Shown one piece after another: positions 41,395 to 50,680 of a DNA stretch of 64,000 bases; position 1 is the stretch's first letter; every line of letters starts with the position of its first letter. The notes beneath the pieces were generated by a model, which had not been told where the DNA came from, ran no database searches, and saw only the letters and a program-made list of their open reading frames with translations. The stretch lies in NCBI GenBank assembly GCA_963767475.1, contig CAVYEI010000002.1, positions 186,001-250,000 of the forward strand. Reading direction: 5' to 3'. Both the position numbers and the translations under genes were made by a program. This DNA is from WHSW01 sp963767475 (lineage in GTDB: Bacteria; Actinomycetota; Thermoleophilia; Solirubrobacterales; 70-9).

Positions 41395-43279
41395 ATGTGC
41401 GGTATCGCCGGCATCGTCGACTTCAGCGAGGCGATCGACCAGGGCACGGTCCGCCGGATGTGTGACGCGCTCGAGCACCGTGGCCCGGATTCGTCCGGAT
41501 TTCATGCCGAGCCCGGCGTGGCCTTGGGGGTGAGGCGGCTCGCGATCATCGACGTCGCCGGCGGCGACCAGCCGATCTTCAACGAGGACGGCTCGGTCGC
41601 CGTCGTCCTGAACGGCGAGATCTACAACTACCGCGAGCTGCGCGCGGAGCTCGAGCGACCGCGGGCACCGGCTTCGCCACGGCGGCGACACCGAGGTGCT
41701 CGTCCACCTCTACGAGGAGCACGGCGACGAGTTCGTCGAGCGCCTGCGCGGGATGTTCGCGTTCGCGATCTGGGACGCCGCCGGCGCGCGGCTGTTCCTC
41801 GCCCGCGACCGGGTCGGCAAGAAGCCGCTGTTCTACGCCGCGCGGGGCGCGCGATCTGCGTTCGCCTCCGAGCTGCGGGCGCTGCTCGCAGGACCCCGCG
41901 ATGCCCGCGCGAGGTCGAACCCCGCCGCGCATCGACGCCTACCTGACCTACAGTACGTCCCCCAGCCGCTGTCGGCGCCTTCGACGGCGTGCGCAAGCTG
42001 CCGCCCGGCGTCGACTGCTGGTCTGTCGACGACGGCGGCGAGCCGGGTCGAGCGCTACTGGAAGCCTCGACTACTCCGAGCCGAGCTCGATGGGCTCGAG
42101 CGCCGAGAGCTGCCGAGCGCGCTGCGCGAGCGGTTCGCGAGGCGATCCGGCTGCGGCTGATGAGCGACGTGCCGCTCGGCGCCTTCCTCTCCGGCGGGGT
42201 CGACTCGAGCGCCGTGGTCGCGGCGATGGCCGAGCTGACGGCGACGCCGGTGAAGACCTTCTCGATCGGCTTCGAAGACCCGGAGTTCGACGAGCTCGCC
42301 CACGCGCGCGATCGTCGCCGAGCGCTTCGGCACCGATCACCACGAGTTCGGGTGGGGCCCGACGCGAGTCGAGATCTTGCCCAGGCTCGCGCGCCACTAC
42401 GGCGAGCCCTTCGCCGACTCGTCGGCGATCCCGAGCTTCTACCTCGCCGAGATCGCCGGCGCGCACGTGACCGTGGCGCTGAACGGCGACGGCGGCGACG
42501 AGAGCTTCGCCGGCTACGCCCGGTATCTGCGTGGGCTGCGACTTGCGCGACTTGGCCGCGGCCTCGGGCCTCTGATCAGGCTCGCCCCGCAGGGAGGCTC
42601 GACGCGTATGCGCCAGCTCGCCGCGACGCTTTCGCTGCCGGCGTGGGAGCGCTACTCGATGTCGCTGGTGGCCTTCGGCCGAGGGGCGCGAGACGAACTT
42701 CTGAGTGCCGAGTTCGAGCACAGCCTCGGCGATCGGCGAGGCGAAGGCTTCCTCGAGGCCGCCTGGAACACTTCAGCCGCCGACGCCCCGCTCGAGTTGA
42801 TGCTCGACACCGACGTCCGCACCTACCTGCCCGGAGCGCTGCTGCCGAAGATCGACATTGCGACGATGGCCCATTCGGTGGAGGCGCGATCGCCGTTCCT
42901 GGATCATCAGCTGATGGAGTTCGCCGCCTCGATCCCACCGCGGTTGAAGATCCGCGGACGCGAGACCAAGCACCTGCTGAAGGCGGCCCTGCGCGGGAGG
43001 ATCCCCGACGCGATCATCGATCGGCCGAAGATGCCGTTTTCGGTCCCACTGGCGCGCTGGTTCAGAGAGGAGCTCCGCGATCTCCCGGGCGAGTATCTGC
43101 TCGACCGAAGGGCGCTCGACCGCGGCTACTTCGAGCGGGCGACGATCGAGCGGATCATCGACGCACACCGCAACGGAGCGGCCGACCATTCCTCGCGCAT
43201 TTGGACACTGCTGCAGCTCGAACTCTGGCATCGCGAGGTGGTCGATGCCCCGGCGGGCGAACGGCAGGTGGTTCGTTGA
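41395..43279 (+). pseudogene. AsnB-type asparagine synthetase/amidotransferase, multiply frameshifted
   Basis: The start MCGIAGIVDFSEAID and ALEHRGPDSSGF give the class II glutaminase with Cys2. An extra C at about 41659 shifts the frame before GGDTEVLVHLYEEHG. More indels follow near 41890-41990, 42035, 42145 and 42310. The conserved order is still readable across all frames: FAFAIWD, QPLSA, DVPLGAFLSGGVDSS (ATP-binding), FADSSAIPSFYLAEIAG and VTVALNGDGGDE. From 42377 the frame is open to 43279. At least six frame changes lie in about 700 bases, while neighbouring genes are intact. It may be a decayed gene or a locally poor assembly. Confidence 0.85.
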
Positions 43280-43653
43280 CACCCCCGAGCGCGAGCTCAC
43301 GCGAATTGCCGATCGCGATCGCGATCGCGGTGCTCTGCCTGATCGCGTTCGGGGCCGTGGCCCTGAGCACGGTCTCGGCGCGCTCCGACCTGGACGACCT
43401 CGAGCGTTCGATTGAGACCTCGATCGAAGCGACATCTGAGGCCGGCGACCTGGAGATCCCGCGGCTGGGGTGCAATCAGGTGGGCATCGGGGAGTTCCGT
43501 TGCGTGATCGCCGCCAGCGAGGATGATCCGGCCGGTGCGCGATCGACCTACCCGGTGCTCCTCGGCGAGGACGGTTGCTGGCGCCTGATCGTCGGTGACG
43601 GAGGGCTGGCGGCCCTCGGCATCCGCGTCGTTCGCGGCTGCATCGACGGCTAA
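43276..43653 (+). CDS. Small membrane-anchored protein, unknown function
   Basis: 125 residues from a TTG that overlaps the stop of the amidotransferase (TTGA). A short basic start leads to a membrane segment (LPIAIAIAVLCLIAFGAVAL). A small outside domain follows with three Cys (LGCNQVG, FRCVIAA, DGCWRL). No family recognised. Its stop shares four bases with the convergent glycosyltransferase gene. Confidence 0.55.
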   Translation: MTPPSASSRELPIAIAIAVLCLIAFGAVALSTVSARSDLDDLERSIETSIEATSEAGDLEIPRLGCNQVGIGEFRCVIAASEDDPAGARSTYPVLLGEDGCWRLIVGDGGLAALGIRVVRGCIDG

Positions 43654-44915
43654 CCGAGCGACTCCCATGCCGCCGCGTCGGCGGGGACGTATCGCGCTGC
43701 AGCCGGTGCGCTCAATCCGAGCCGCACCATGACTCGGCCGACGAGGGGGTCGATGCGGCCCAGCGCGCGCGACATCGGCGACAACCGCAGGGAGTAGGGC
43801 AGGGCGGAGCGCAAGACATCGACGAGATCGGGCGCAATCGAGCCGATCCCGAACTCCCTGGCCATGTGGCGGCATGCCTGGGCGACCTCGGCGTATTGCC
43901 GCTCGTCGGCCGCCGCGAGCCAGCGCAGCTTGTCGGCGATCGAGTACTCGGGCACCCCGTCGATGCGGCCACCGAGGTCATTGCCCGTGGTCTCCCCGAG
44001 GAACCCGTACGTCAGCGGATCGGGATCGTGCGCGATCCCAACCAGCGCCGGCACCTCGCGGACCCCGGCCTCGATCAGTGCCGTGCCCAGGCCGATGAAC
44101 GCAAACGCCTGCTCGACCGCCGCGCCGAATTCCGGATACGGCAGCGAGCCGTGGAGGAAGACCGCATCCCCGACTCCATGAGCCCGGATCTCATCGGCGA
44201 GGTCCTCGCGCCCGGGGCCATCGCCGTGGACGTGGTACTCGATCTCGAGGCCCTCGCGCCGCAGCTCGCTGACGACGCCGACCATGTGCCAATGATGGAT
44301 GTAGTAACGGTCGAGCCTGGCGACTGAGACCACGCGCATCGGCCCGGGTGGAGGTCGCTCAGCCCGGGGCGGAACCTCGGTGTCGATCGCCAGGGGAATC
44401 ACCGCCGAGTCGGAGAAATCGCGGCCGAGACAGGCGCCGGTCACCCGCGCCATCGCATCGGTCGAGAAGAAGACATTGGACAGCGGCACCGTTCGCATCA
44501 ACCGCTCGATCAGCCGCTGATCCCAGCGCCGTTGCCACGATCGCACCTTCCAGCAGTATTCGCGCGCGGCGAAGGCGCCCACGACCAGCCGCGCCTGGGG
44601 CATCAGCTTGGCCTGTACCAGCGCGCCGAGCAGCGACGACTCGACGTTGCAACCGACGATCACCTCAGCGGCCGGGATGTCTGCGCGGCGAACGGATCCG
44701 AGGGCGGAGGCGTACCCCTGCTCGGCCACATGGACGCGCCCATGACGCGCGAACTCATCGACGATCGCCATGGTGACGTCGGTCGGCGGCGCGGGCGAGC
44801 GGGTAAGCAGGTGAACCTCGTGACCCATCGACGACAGCTGGCGTGAGTAGCGCAGTAGCAGCGTCTGGATGCCGCCCAACGAGTACATGTTCGCGTAGAC
44901 GAAGAGGATCCTCAT
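43650..44915 (-). CDS. GT4-family glycosyltransferase
   Basis: 421 residues. The N-terminal MRILFVYANMYSLGGIQTLL gives the GT-B acceptor-side loop, and MRVVSVARLDRYYIHHWHMV with FIGLGTALIEAGVREVPALV the donor side. It overlaps the Wzx gene by four bases, so the two are co-translated. Sugar specificity is unknown. Confidence 0.82.
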   Translation of the reverse strand: MRILFVYANMYSLGGIQTLLLRYSRQLSSMGHEVHLLTRSPAPPTDVTMAIVDEFARHGRVHVAEQGYASALGSVRRADIPAAEVIVGCNVESSLLGALVQAKLMPQARLVVGAFAAREYCWKVRSWQRRWDQRLIERLMRTVPLSNVFFSTDAMARVTGACLGRDFSDSAVIPLAIDTEVPPRAERPPPGPMRVVSVARLDRYYIHHWHMVGVVSELRREGLEIEYHVHGDGPGREDLADEIRAHGVGDAVFLHGSLPYPEFGAAVEQAFAFIGLGTALIEAGVREVPALVGIAHDPDPLTYGFLGETTGNDLGGRIDGVPEYSIADKLRWLAAADERQYAEVAQACRHMAREFGIGSIAPDLVDVLRSALPYSLRLSPMSRALGRIDPLVGRVMVRLGLSAPAAARYVPADAAAWESLG

Positions 44916-46228
44916 ATGACCGAGCCCCCCTTGAGCAGGGTGTCCTGCTCCAGCGGGTTGTCCTCGAGCGCCGCTGCCTCCTCCGCAGCGTTGCGCTGCA
45001 CGCGCCGCTCAACCCAGACAGCCATGACGACGTTGCCGAGCAGCGCGAGGGTGTACACGCCGAGCGCGGCATATGCGGCTCCCTTCATTCCGTACGAGGG
45101 GACGAGCGCGAAACAGAGGAGGACGTTGACGGCACCGGTTGCGAGCGTGATCAACGATGCCTGCAGGAAGAGTCCCCTGCCGATCCATTGCGGCGCCATC
45201 ACCCACGAAACCGTTTGGCCGATCAGCGAGAGGGTCATCAGCTGGAAGACCGGGACCGCGGGTTCGAAATCGTCGCCGAGGAGGCCGGGAATCAGAATTG
45301 GAGCCAGGGCCGCGGCGACGGCGCCCAAAGCGGCGACGGCGAGCGACACCCTGATCAGGACCCTGCGGTTCGTCGCCCACGCACGGTCGGGCCCGAGCCG
45401 GGCGACATCGCTGTAGAGAACCATCGAAGCCGCCTGAGGCACGATCAACGCCAGCATGATCGCCTGGACGACGACCTGAAACTGGCCGGTTTCCTCCGCG
45501 CCACGGTAGTACTGGACGATGAGGATGCTCGCGCTCAGGAAGAGGAAGTTGCCGATCGCGTTCAGATGCAGCTTCGCGCCATCGACGAGAATCCCGCGCG
45601 CCACTGCCCATTTGACGCGAAATGTGTCCCGGGCGCGCTCCAGCAACAAGCCGAAGCCCGCCAAGGCGACCATTCCCTGCGTCACCAGCGCCGCCACCAG
45701 CGCTCCCGCTACCCCGGTGTCGGCGACGAACACCAGTAGGAACAGCACGGCGAGCCCGACGGTGCGACCGACGACCAGTGCTCTGTTGTAGGTGGCCAGC
45801 CGGTCGACGCCCATCAACATCGAGCTCGCGTACTGCTCCCAGATCAGGAGCGGCAGCGCAGCCATGGCGAGGACCAGGGCATACGCCGGCATGTCGCCGT
45901 AGAGCTGGGCGTCCGTGGCGACGTAGAGGGTGGCCCCAACGATCCAGCCGGCGATCGTTGCGACCGCGGTCACGGCGAGCAGCGTTGCCATCGTCTCGCC
46001 CAGCCAGCCCTCCCCCTCGCGCGAGGCGGCGCGGTGCAGCGCGACCTGGCCGAGGCTGAGACAGCCGATGGTCGAGAACAGCGCGACCCAGGTCAGCGAA
46101 GCAGCGACGATTCCGCGGCCATCCGCTCCCAGCACGCGGGCGGTGAGGATGAGACTGATCAGACCGCCGAGCGCAAAGTAGAGCCGGGCGCCGCCGGTGA
46201 AGCCGATCCGCTTCCACACCCCGGCCAA
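44912..46228 (-). CDS. wzx: Wzx-type polysaccharide flippase
   Basis: 438 residues from a TTG at 46228. About twelve to fourteen hydrophobic segments, the MATE/Wzx superfamily pattern, with a charged loop in the middle (LLERARDTFRVKWAVARGIL). It would move lipid-linked repeat units across the membrane. It lies six bases downstream of the FemAB/GNAT gene and overlaps the GT4 downstream. Confidence 0.85.
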   Translation of the reverse strand: MAGVWKRIGFTGGARLYFALGGLISLILTARVLGADGRGIVAASLTWVALFSTIGCLSLGQVALHRAASREGEGWLGETMATLLAVTAVATIAGWIVGATLYVATDAQLYGDMPAYALVLAMAALPLLIWEQYASSMLMGVDRLATYNRALVVGRTVGLAVLFLLVFVADTGVAGALVAALVTQGMVALAGFGLLLERARDTFRVKWAVARGILVDGAKLHLNAIGNFLFLSASILIVQYYRGAEETGQFQVVVQAIMLALIVPQAASMVLYSDVARLGPDRAWATNRRVLIRVSLAVAALGAVAAALAPILIPGLLGDDFEPAVPVFQLMTLSLIGQTVSWVMAPQWIGRGLFLQASLITLATGAVNVLLCFALVPSYGMKGAAYAALGVYTLALLGNVVMAVWVERRVQRNAAEEAAALEDNPLEQDTLLKGGSVI

Positions 46229-46234
46229 TCGCGC

Positions 46235-47176
46235 TTAACCCCCGAGCGCGAGCTCGTAGTGATCGTGGACCACGGCCCTGGCGCCAAAGCCTTCCTTCTG
46301 GTCGGCGAGGCCCTCGTTGAGGCGCCGACCCTCGTCCTCGGTGGCGGCACCGAAGTCGAAGTAGCGCACCACGCCGGCGTATTCCTCGAGCAGGTGATCG
46401 ATGACGATGTCGAGCGCCCCGACCGAGCGCCCCTCCGGCGACGCCGAGATGTACTGGAGGTGGCAGACGGTCGGTGTGCGGAAGACGACGACGCCCGCCA
46501 AGGGCTGGTCTCCGCGTTGGGCGAGGTAGAGCACGATCTGGTCCGGGAAGCGCGACCGCAGCACCGCGATCTCCTCGAGCGAGTGGACAGGAGCGACACC
46601 GTGCCTCTCACTCAGATTGCGCTCGAGGATCGCCCAAAAGCTCGCCAGGTCCTCGCTGGGCTCGACGACGAGGCCGAGATCCTGTGCCTTGCGCAGCGAC
46701 CGGCGGCGGCGCTCCTGGTAGTCGAGGCGGCGGCGATAGTCGACCACCAAGAGGAGGTCACGACGGGTAAGCCGCGCACCGAGCCTGAACAGCGCGTAGC
46801 GGTCCTCCTCCGCCGGGAACAGGTGGTAGATGTGGGGCACGGTCTTGTAGACGAGCCGCGAGTAACCGGCCGCGGCAAGGTGCTCGGCAACCGCGGACAA
46901 CGCCTCGAGTATGCGAGCCGTGGTCATCCATTGATCGGTGATCAACCCTCCGTAGGTCAGCCCTGGATGGCTACCGACCTCGTCGCTCGCGGAACTGGCG
47001 GGCAACAGGCCGACGAGCTTGCCGGCGTCGGTACGGACCAGCAGCGACGCATCGGGGAACCGGGCGGCGTGGTACTCCATGTACTGGCGACGAAACAGGA
47101 ACGTCCCGTTCTTCGAGTGGTCAAGGAAACTGTCCCACTCGGCTCGGTTTTCTTCGCCGTAGGGCGCGACTTGCAT
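46235..47176 (-). CDS. FemAB/GNAT-type acyltransferase
   Basis: 313 residues with the double-GNAT layout of the FemAB-like group: an N-terminal half with NGTFLFRRQYMEYHAARFPD, a middle YQERRRRSLRKAQDLGLVVE, and a second half with VLYLAQRGDQPLAGVVVFRT and FDFGAATEDEGRRLNEGLAD. Found beside FdtB-type aminotransferase genes, it may N-acylate the 3-amino sugar made by the neighbours. The alternative, aminoacyl transfer to a glycan, cannot be excluded. It is transcribed with Wzx and divergent from fdtB. Confidence 0.72.
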   Translation of the reverse strand: MQVAPYGEENRAEWDSFLDHSKNGTFLFRRQYMEYHAARFPDASLLVRTDAGKLVGLLPASSASDEVGSHPGLTYGGLITDQWMTTARILEALSAVAEHLAAAGYSRLVYKTVPHIYHLFPAEEDRYALFRLGARLTRRDLLLVVDYRRRLDYQERRRRSLRKAQDLGLVVEPSEDLASFWAILERNLSERHGVAPVHSLEEIAVLRSRFPDQIVLYLAQRGDQPLAGVVVFRTPTVCHLQYISASPEGRSVGALDIVIDHLLEEYAGVVRYFDFGAATEDEGRRLNEGLADQKEGFGARAVVHDHYELALGG

Positions 47177-47264
47177 CGGTCCAGATCTCCTGCCTGGCCC
47201 CAGGGCCGCGGTACGCAGGCCGCTCGGGCGGGGCGCAACGGCATACGAAGCCTGAGGGCGCGCC

Positions 47265-47270
47265 TAGACT
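47265..47270 (+). promoter_or_regulatory. -10 box of the aminotransferase gene, leaderless type
   Basis: TAGACT (TANNNT) ends eight bases before the ATG at 47279. No ribosome-binding site is present. Confidence 0.45.
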
Positions 47271-47278
47271 ACCCGCCG

Positions 47279-48409
47279 ATGAGCCCGCGGACGGGAGCCG
47301 AGGTGGCGTTCTTGGATCTCTCGCGCCACGTGGCCGCTCATCGCGCGGAGCTCGATCGCGCCTTCGCCAGCGTTCTCGCAGGCGAGCGATACGTGCTGGG
47401 GGAGGCCGTGGAGAGGTTCGAGGGCCAGTTCGCCGGCTTCTGCGGCGCCAAGCACGCGGTCGGGGTCGCCTCCGGCACCGACGCGCTCGCGCTCGCCCTG
47501 GGAGCGGTCGGGGTCGAGGCCGGAGATGAGGTGATCACCGCGGCGAACACCTGCGCACCAACGGTCGCGGGGATCGTCGCCACCGGGGCCGCGCCAGTGC
47601 TCGCCGACGTCGACGCGGACACGGCGACCCTCGACGCGGGGTCGGTGGAGCGAGCGATCAGCGAGCGAACGAAGGCCGTAGTGCCGGTTCATCTCTACGG
47701 CCAGTGCGCGGACATGGATGCGATCGCCGCGGTCGCGGAGCAGGCGGGAATACGTGTGGTCGAGGATGTCGCCCAGGCGCACGGCGCCCGGTTCGGCGAC
47801 CGCACCGCGGGCGCGCTCGCCGACGCTGCCGCGTTCAGCTTCTACCCGACCAAGAACCTCGGTGCGCTCGGAGACGCAGGGGCTGTGGTCACCGACGACG
47901 ACGGGATCGCCGATCGCGTGCGACTGACGCGCAACTACGGCTACCGCGAGCGCGACAACGCCGTCGTCAAAGGGCAAAACAGCCGGCTTGACGAGCTCCA
48001 AGCGGCGCTGCTCTGCGTCCGGCTCGCCCACCTCGATCGCGAAAACGCTCGTCGGCGCGAGCTTGCCGAGGGTTACCTCGTCGATCTTCGCGACGCACCC
48101 GTGGCGCTGCCGGTGCAAGCGGATGGACGCCTGCACGCGTGGCACCTGTTCGTGATCCGTAGTCGCGATCGCGACGGCCTGCAACGCGCGCTCGCCGAGC
48201 GCGGAGTCGGCACCCTCGTCCACTACCCGCGTGCGATCCATCAGCAGCCGGCCTTCGTCCAACTCGACCGTCCCGGGGAGCTGGGGGTCAGCGAACGTCT
48301 CTGCCAGCAGGTGCTCAGCCTGCCGCTCTACCCGGAGCTGACGGACGAAGAGCGGGACACCGTCGTGACCGCGCTTCAGGACTGCTTCAGCCCCGCGAAC
48401 GTCCCATAG
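47279..48409 (+). CDS. fdtB: DegT/DnrJ/EryC1-family sugar aminotransferase (FdtB-like)
   Basis: 376 residues. Fold-type I PLP enzyme with VASGTDALALALGAVGVEAG, VVEDVAQAHGARFGDRTAG (Asp binding the PLP ring) and SFYPTKNLGALGDAGAVV (Schiff-base lysine). It lies in tail-to-tail arrangement with two FdtA-type ketoisomerases, the usual partners that supply the 3-keto sugar. Likely product is dTDP-3-amino-3,6-dideoxy-hexose (Fuc3N or Qui3N). Its 3' end overlaps that of the fdtA copy at 48376 by 34 bases. Confidence 0.85.
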   Translation: MSPRTGAEVAFLDLSRHVAAHRAELDRAFASVLAGERYVLGEAVERFEGQFAGFCGAKHAVGVASGTDALALALGAVGVEAGDEVITAANTCAPTVAGIVATGAAPVLADVDADTATLDAGSVERAISERTKAVVPVHLYGQCADMDAIAAVAEQAGIRVVEDVAQAHGARFGDRTAGALADAAAFSFYPTKNLGALGDAGAVVTDDDGIADRVRLTRNYGYRERDNAVVKGQNSRLDELQAALLCVRLAHLDRENARRRELAEGYLVDLRDAPVALPVQADGRLHAWHLFVIRSRDRDGLQRALAERGVGTLVHYPRAIHQQPAFVQLDRPGELGVSERLCQQVLSLPLYPELTDEERDTVVTALQDCFSPANVP

Positions 48410-48789
48410 TCGCGGATGTAGTCGGCCTCGTCGTAGGGAAGCGACGCCAGCACCAGGCAGATCGCCCCGGCCGAGAACTCGAGCTCCTCGGCCCAGATCA
48501 AAGGCGGCAGGTACAGCCCGTAGTAAGCGCGATCCAGGTCGACCACCCGGCGGTAGCGGCCGTCATCGACGGCGATCCGAAACGAGCCCATCGCGCAGAC
48601 CAGCAGCTGCTCGCAGCGGTGATGGGCGTGGCCCCCGCGAGCCGCTCCGCCGGGAATGTCATAGAGATAGAAGACCCGCGCGATCTCGAACGGGAGCCGA
48701 TCGGAGGCACCCTCGACCGGGGTGATGTTCCCCTCGGGTCGCGGGATCTGCGGCAGGGCGATCACCCTGCAGGCGTCGATGTCGGGCAT
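48376..48789 (-). CDS. fdtA: FdtA-type dTDP-4-oxo-6-deoxyhexose 3,4-ketoisomerase, copy 1
   Basis: 137 residues from the ATG at 48789 (MPDIDACRVIALPQIPRPEG). The cupin of the FdtA/QdtA/WxcM group: VFYLYDIPGGAARGGHAHHR keeps the His-Ala-His of the active site, and FSAGAICLVLASLPYDEADY is the C-terminal signature. It would interconvert 4-keto and 3-keto sugar before FdtB amination. It overlaps copy 2 by one base (TGATG). Confidence 0.85.
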   Translation of the reverse strand: MPDIDACRVIALPQIPRPEGNITPVEGASDRLPFEIARVFYLYDIPGGAARGGHAHHRCEQLLVCAMGSFRIAVDDGRYRRVVDLDRAYYGLYLPPLIWAEELEFSAGAICLVLASLPYDEADYIRDYGTFAGLKQS

Positions 48790-49217
48790 CAGGACGCTCC
48801 CCCCGTCAGGGTCTCGAACTCCGCCCGGTTCCGGATGTAGTCGGCCTCGTCGTACCCCCGCGATGCCAGGATCAGGCAGACCGCATTGGTGGAGAAGTTC
48901 TCCAGCGACCGCCACCATCGGCGCGGCACGTAGAGACCCAGATAGGAGCGGTTGAGGTTGAACGTGCGGGGGGCAGTGGCATCGTCGACGACGACGTCGA
49001 AGCTGCCCGAGAGCGCAACGATGAACTCCTCCAGCTCGCGGTAGCCGTGGCCGCCGCGCCGCTCGCCGCCCGGCACGTCGTAGATCCAGTACGCGCGCCG
49101 GATCGGGAACGGAATGTGCACATCCCCCTCGACATAGGTGAGGTTCCCCCGCGGGTCCAGAAACCTCGGAAGCTCGATCACGCGGGGTTCCGAAGGGGAC
49201 GAATCGGCCATCGGCAC
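48789..49217 (-). CDS. FdtA-type ketoisomerase, copy 2 with altered active-site motif
   Basis: 142 residues from a GTG at 49217 (VPMADSSPSEPRVIELPRFL). Same cupin as copy 1, but the HAH motif reads GGHGYRELEEF, so the second histidine is Tyr. FSTNAVCLILASRGYDEADY is the matching C-terminal segment. It may have another substrate or stereochemistry, or have lost activity. TAGCCT six bases before the GTG suggests a leaderless message. It starts the fdtA pair and is divergent from the methyltransferase at 49251 with 33 bases between the starts. Confidence 0.8.
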   Translation of the reverse strand: MPMADSSPSEPRVIELPRFLDPRGNLTYVEGDVHIPFPIRRAYWIYDVPGGERRGGHGYRELEEFIVALSGSFDVVVDDATAPRTFNLNRSYLGLYVPRRWWRSLENFSTNAVCLILASRGYDEADYIRNRAEFETLTGGAS

Positions 49218-49223
49218 CGCCGC

Positions 49224-49229
49224 AGGCTA
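49224..49229 (-). promoter_or_regulatory. -10 box of the fdtA pair, leaderless type
   Basis: The minus strand reads TAGCCT, six bases before the GTG at 49217. On the plus strand TATCGT lies a few bases away in front of the methyltransferase gene at 49251, so two divergent promoters share 33 bases. Confidence 0.4.
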
Positions 49230-49250
49230 ACGGCTATCGTCAGCGTCGAG

Positions 49251-50003
49251 ATGGCCCAGAGTGAGGGCGGGTTCGCCGATATCTCATTCGACGACTTCCG
49301 CCGGATGGCGTCTGACGAGTCGCTGAGTCAGTACGAGAAGATCGGCTTTCCCGACTCGTACCGCGAGGCGGCCGAGGGCGCGATCTTCGAGGACCTGGTC
49401 GCCAAGCTGCCGGCGCTTTCAGAACGTTCGAAAACGGTCCTCGACATCGGGCCGGGCTGCAGCGAGCTGCCGCGGATGATCCGGGCCCTTTGCGAGCAAC
49501 GCGAGCATCTGCTGCTGCTGGTCGATTCCCCCGAGATGCTCGATCATCACCCCGATCGAGTGGGTGCCCGCAAGTTCGCGGCCCGGTTTCCCGATTGCGA
49601 GCCGCTGCTGGAGGAGTTCGCCGGCGCCGTCGACGTGATCATCGCCTACAGCGTCCTCCACTACGTGCTGCCCGACGCGAGCGTGTTCACGTTCATCGAT
49701 CGTTGCCTCGAGCTGCTGGCGCCTGGTGGCATGGCGCTGATCGGGGATGTGCCGAACGCCTCCAAGCGGCGACGCTTCTTCGCCAGCGCCGCGGGACAAC
49801 GGTTCCACCGGGACTTCACCGGGTCCGAGTCGCCGCCGGAGCCGGCGGTCAACCAGATCGAGACCAATCGGATCGACGACTCCGTCGTGCTCGCGCTGCT
49901 GGCCCGCGCGCGCGCCGCGGGGTTCGACGCCTGCGTGGTCCCACAGCGAGCGGACCTGCCGATGGCCAACCGCCGCGAGGACCTGCTCTTCATCCGGCCA
50001 TGA
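49251..50003 (+). CDS. SAM-dependent methyltransferase
   Basis: 250 residues from the ATG at 49251. KTVLDIGPGCSELPRMIRAL is motif I, IIAYSVLHYVLPDASVFTFI motif IV, and LAPGGMALIGDVPNASKRRR the next strand. It overlaps the acyltransferase gene downstream by four bases (ATGA). It is the first gene of a tightly coupled three-gene unit (methyltransferase, acyltransferase, beta-propeller). Confidence 0.8.
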   Translation: MAQSEGGFADISFDDFRRMASDESLSQYEKIGFPDSYREAAEGAIFEDLVAKLPALSERSKTVLDIGPGCSELPRMIRALCEQREHLLLLVDSPEMLDHHPDRVGARKFAARFPDCEPLLEEFAGAVDVIIAYSVLHYVLPDASVFTFIDRCLELLAPGGMALIGDVPNASKRRRFFASAAGQRFHRDFTGSESPPEPAVNQIETNRIDDSVVLALLARARAAGFDACVVPQRADLPMANRREDLLFIRP

Positions 50004-50680
50004 GCCCATCGAAGCTGATCATCGTCGGCGACAGCCTGTTCGCCGAGGTCGCATACGAGTACTTCACTCACGACTCCGAGTACGAGGTGGTGGCGTTCTC
50101 GGTCGAGCGTGGCTTTGCCTCCCATGACGAGCTCTTCGGACTGCCGGTGGTCGAGTTCGAAACGCTCTCCGAGACCCATCCACCGGCGGACCACGCCGTC
50201 TACGTCGCCATGGTCTACACGCAGATGAACAGGTTGCGGACCCGGCTCGCCGGCGCGGCCAAGGCGGCCGGGTACCCGCTCGCCAGCTACGTCAGCAGCA
50301 GGGCGTTCGTGTGGCCGAATGTGCGCATCGGCGAGCACTGCTTCGTCTTCGAGGACAACACGCTGCAGCCATTCGCCGAGATCGGCGACAACGTCGTGCT
50401 CTGGAGCGGTAACCACATCGCCCACCATTGCCGCATACGCGACAACTGCTTCATCGCTTCCCACGTGGTCGTCTCCGGATCGTGCGAGATCGGCGAGAAC
50501 ACGTTCGTCGGTGTCAACGCGACCCTGGTCAACGACATCACGATTGGCGCCGACAGCTGGATCGGGCCACACGTCGTGCTCACCCGGGATGTAGCTCCCG
50601 GCTCCGTCTACCGTCCGGCACGCAGCGACCTGCGCGAGCAGAGCTCGTTCGAGGTCCTCGGCGTCGAACCCGACGGATGA
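50000..50680 (+). CDS. NeuD-like hexapeptide-repeat acyltransferase
   Basis: 226 residues. The N-terminal 90 residues are a Rossmann-like nucleotide-sugar-binding domain (LIIVGDSLFAEVAYEYFTHD). The C-terminal left-handed beta-helix is built of hexapeptide repeats (VRIGEHCFVFEDNTLQPFAE, IGENTFVGVNATLVNDITIG) and has a His (NHIAHHCRI) near the usual catalytic place. It would O- or N-acetylate a nucleotide sugar. Both ends overlap neighbours by four bases. Confidence 0.82.
   Translation: MSPSKLIIVGDSLFAEVAYEYFTHDSEYEVVAFSVERGFASHDELFGLPVVEFETLSETHPPADHAVYVAMVYTQMNRLRTRLAGAAKAAGYPLASYVSSRAFVWPNVRIGEHCFVFEDNTLQPFAEIGDNVVLWSGNHIAHHCRIRDNCFIASHVVVSGSCEIGENTFVGVNATLVNDITIGADSWIGPHVVLTRDVAPGSVYRPARSDLREQSSFEVLGVEPDG

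Noticed and set aside
41989..43653. Single 554-codon ORF from 41989 to 43653
   Set aside because: It joins fragments of the broken amidotransferase with out-of-frame sequence and the small membrane protein; the true units are the pseudogene and the TTG gene at 43276.
46034..47278. Upstream extension of the fdtB reading frame to 46034
   Set aside because: Antisense to the Wzx and acyltransferase genes; the aminotransferase similarity begins at the ATG at 47279.
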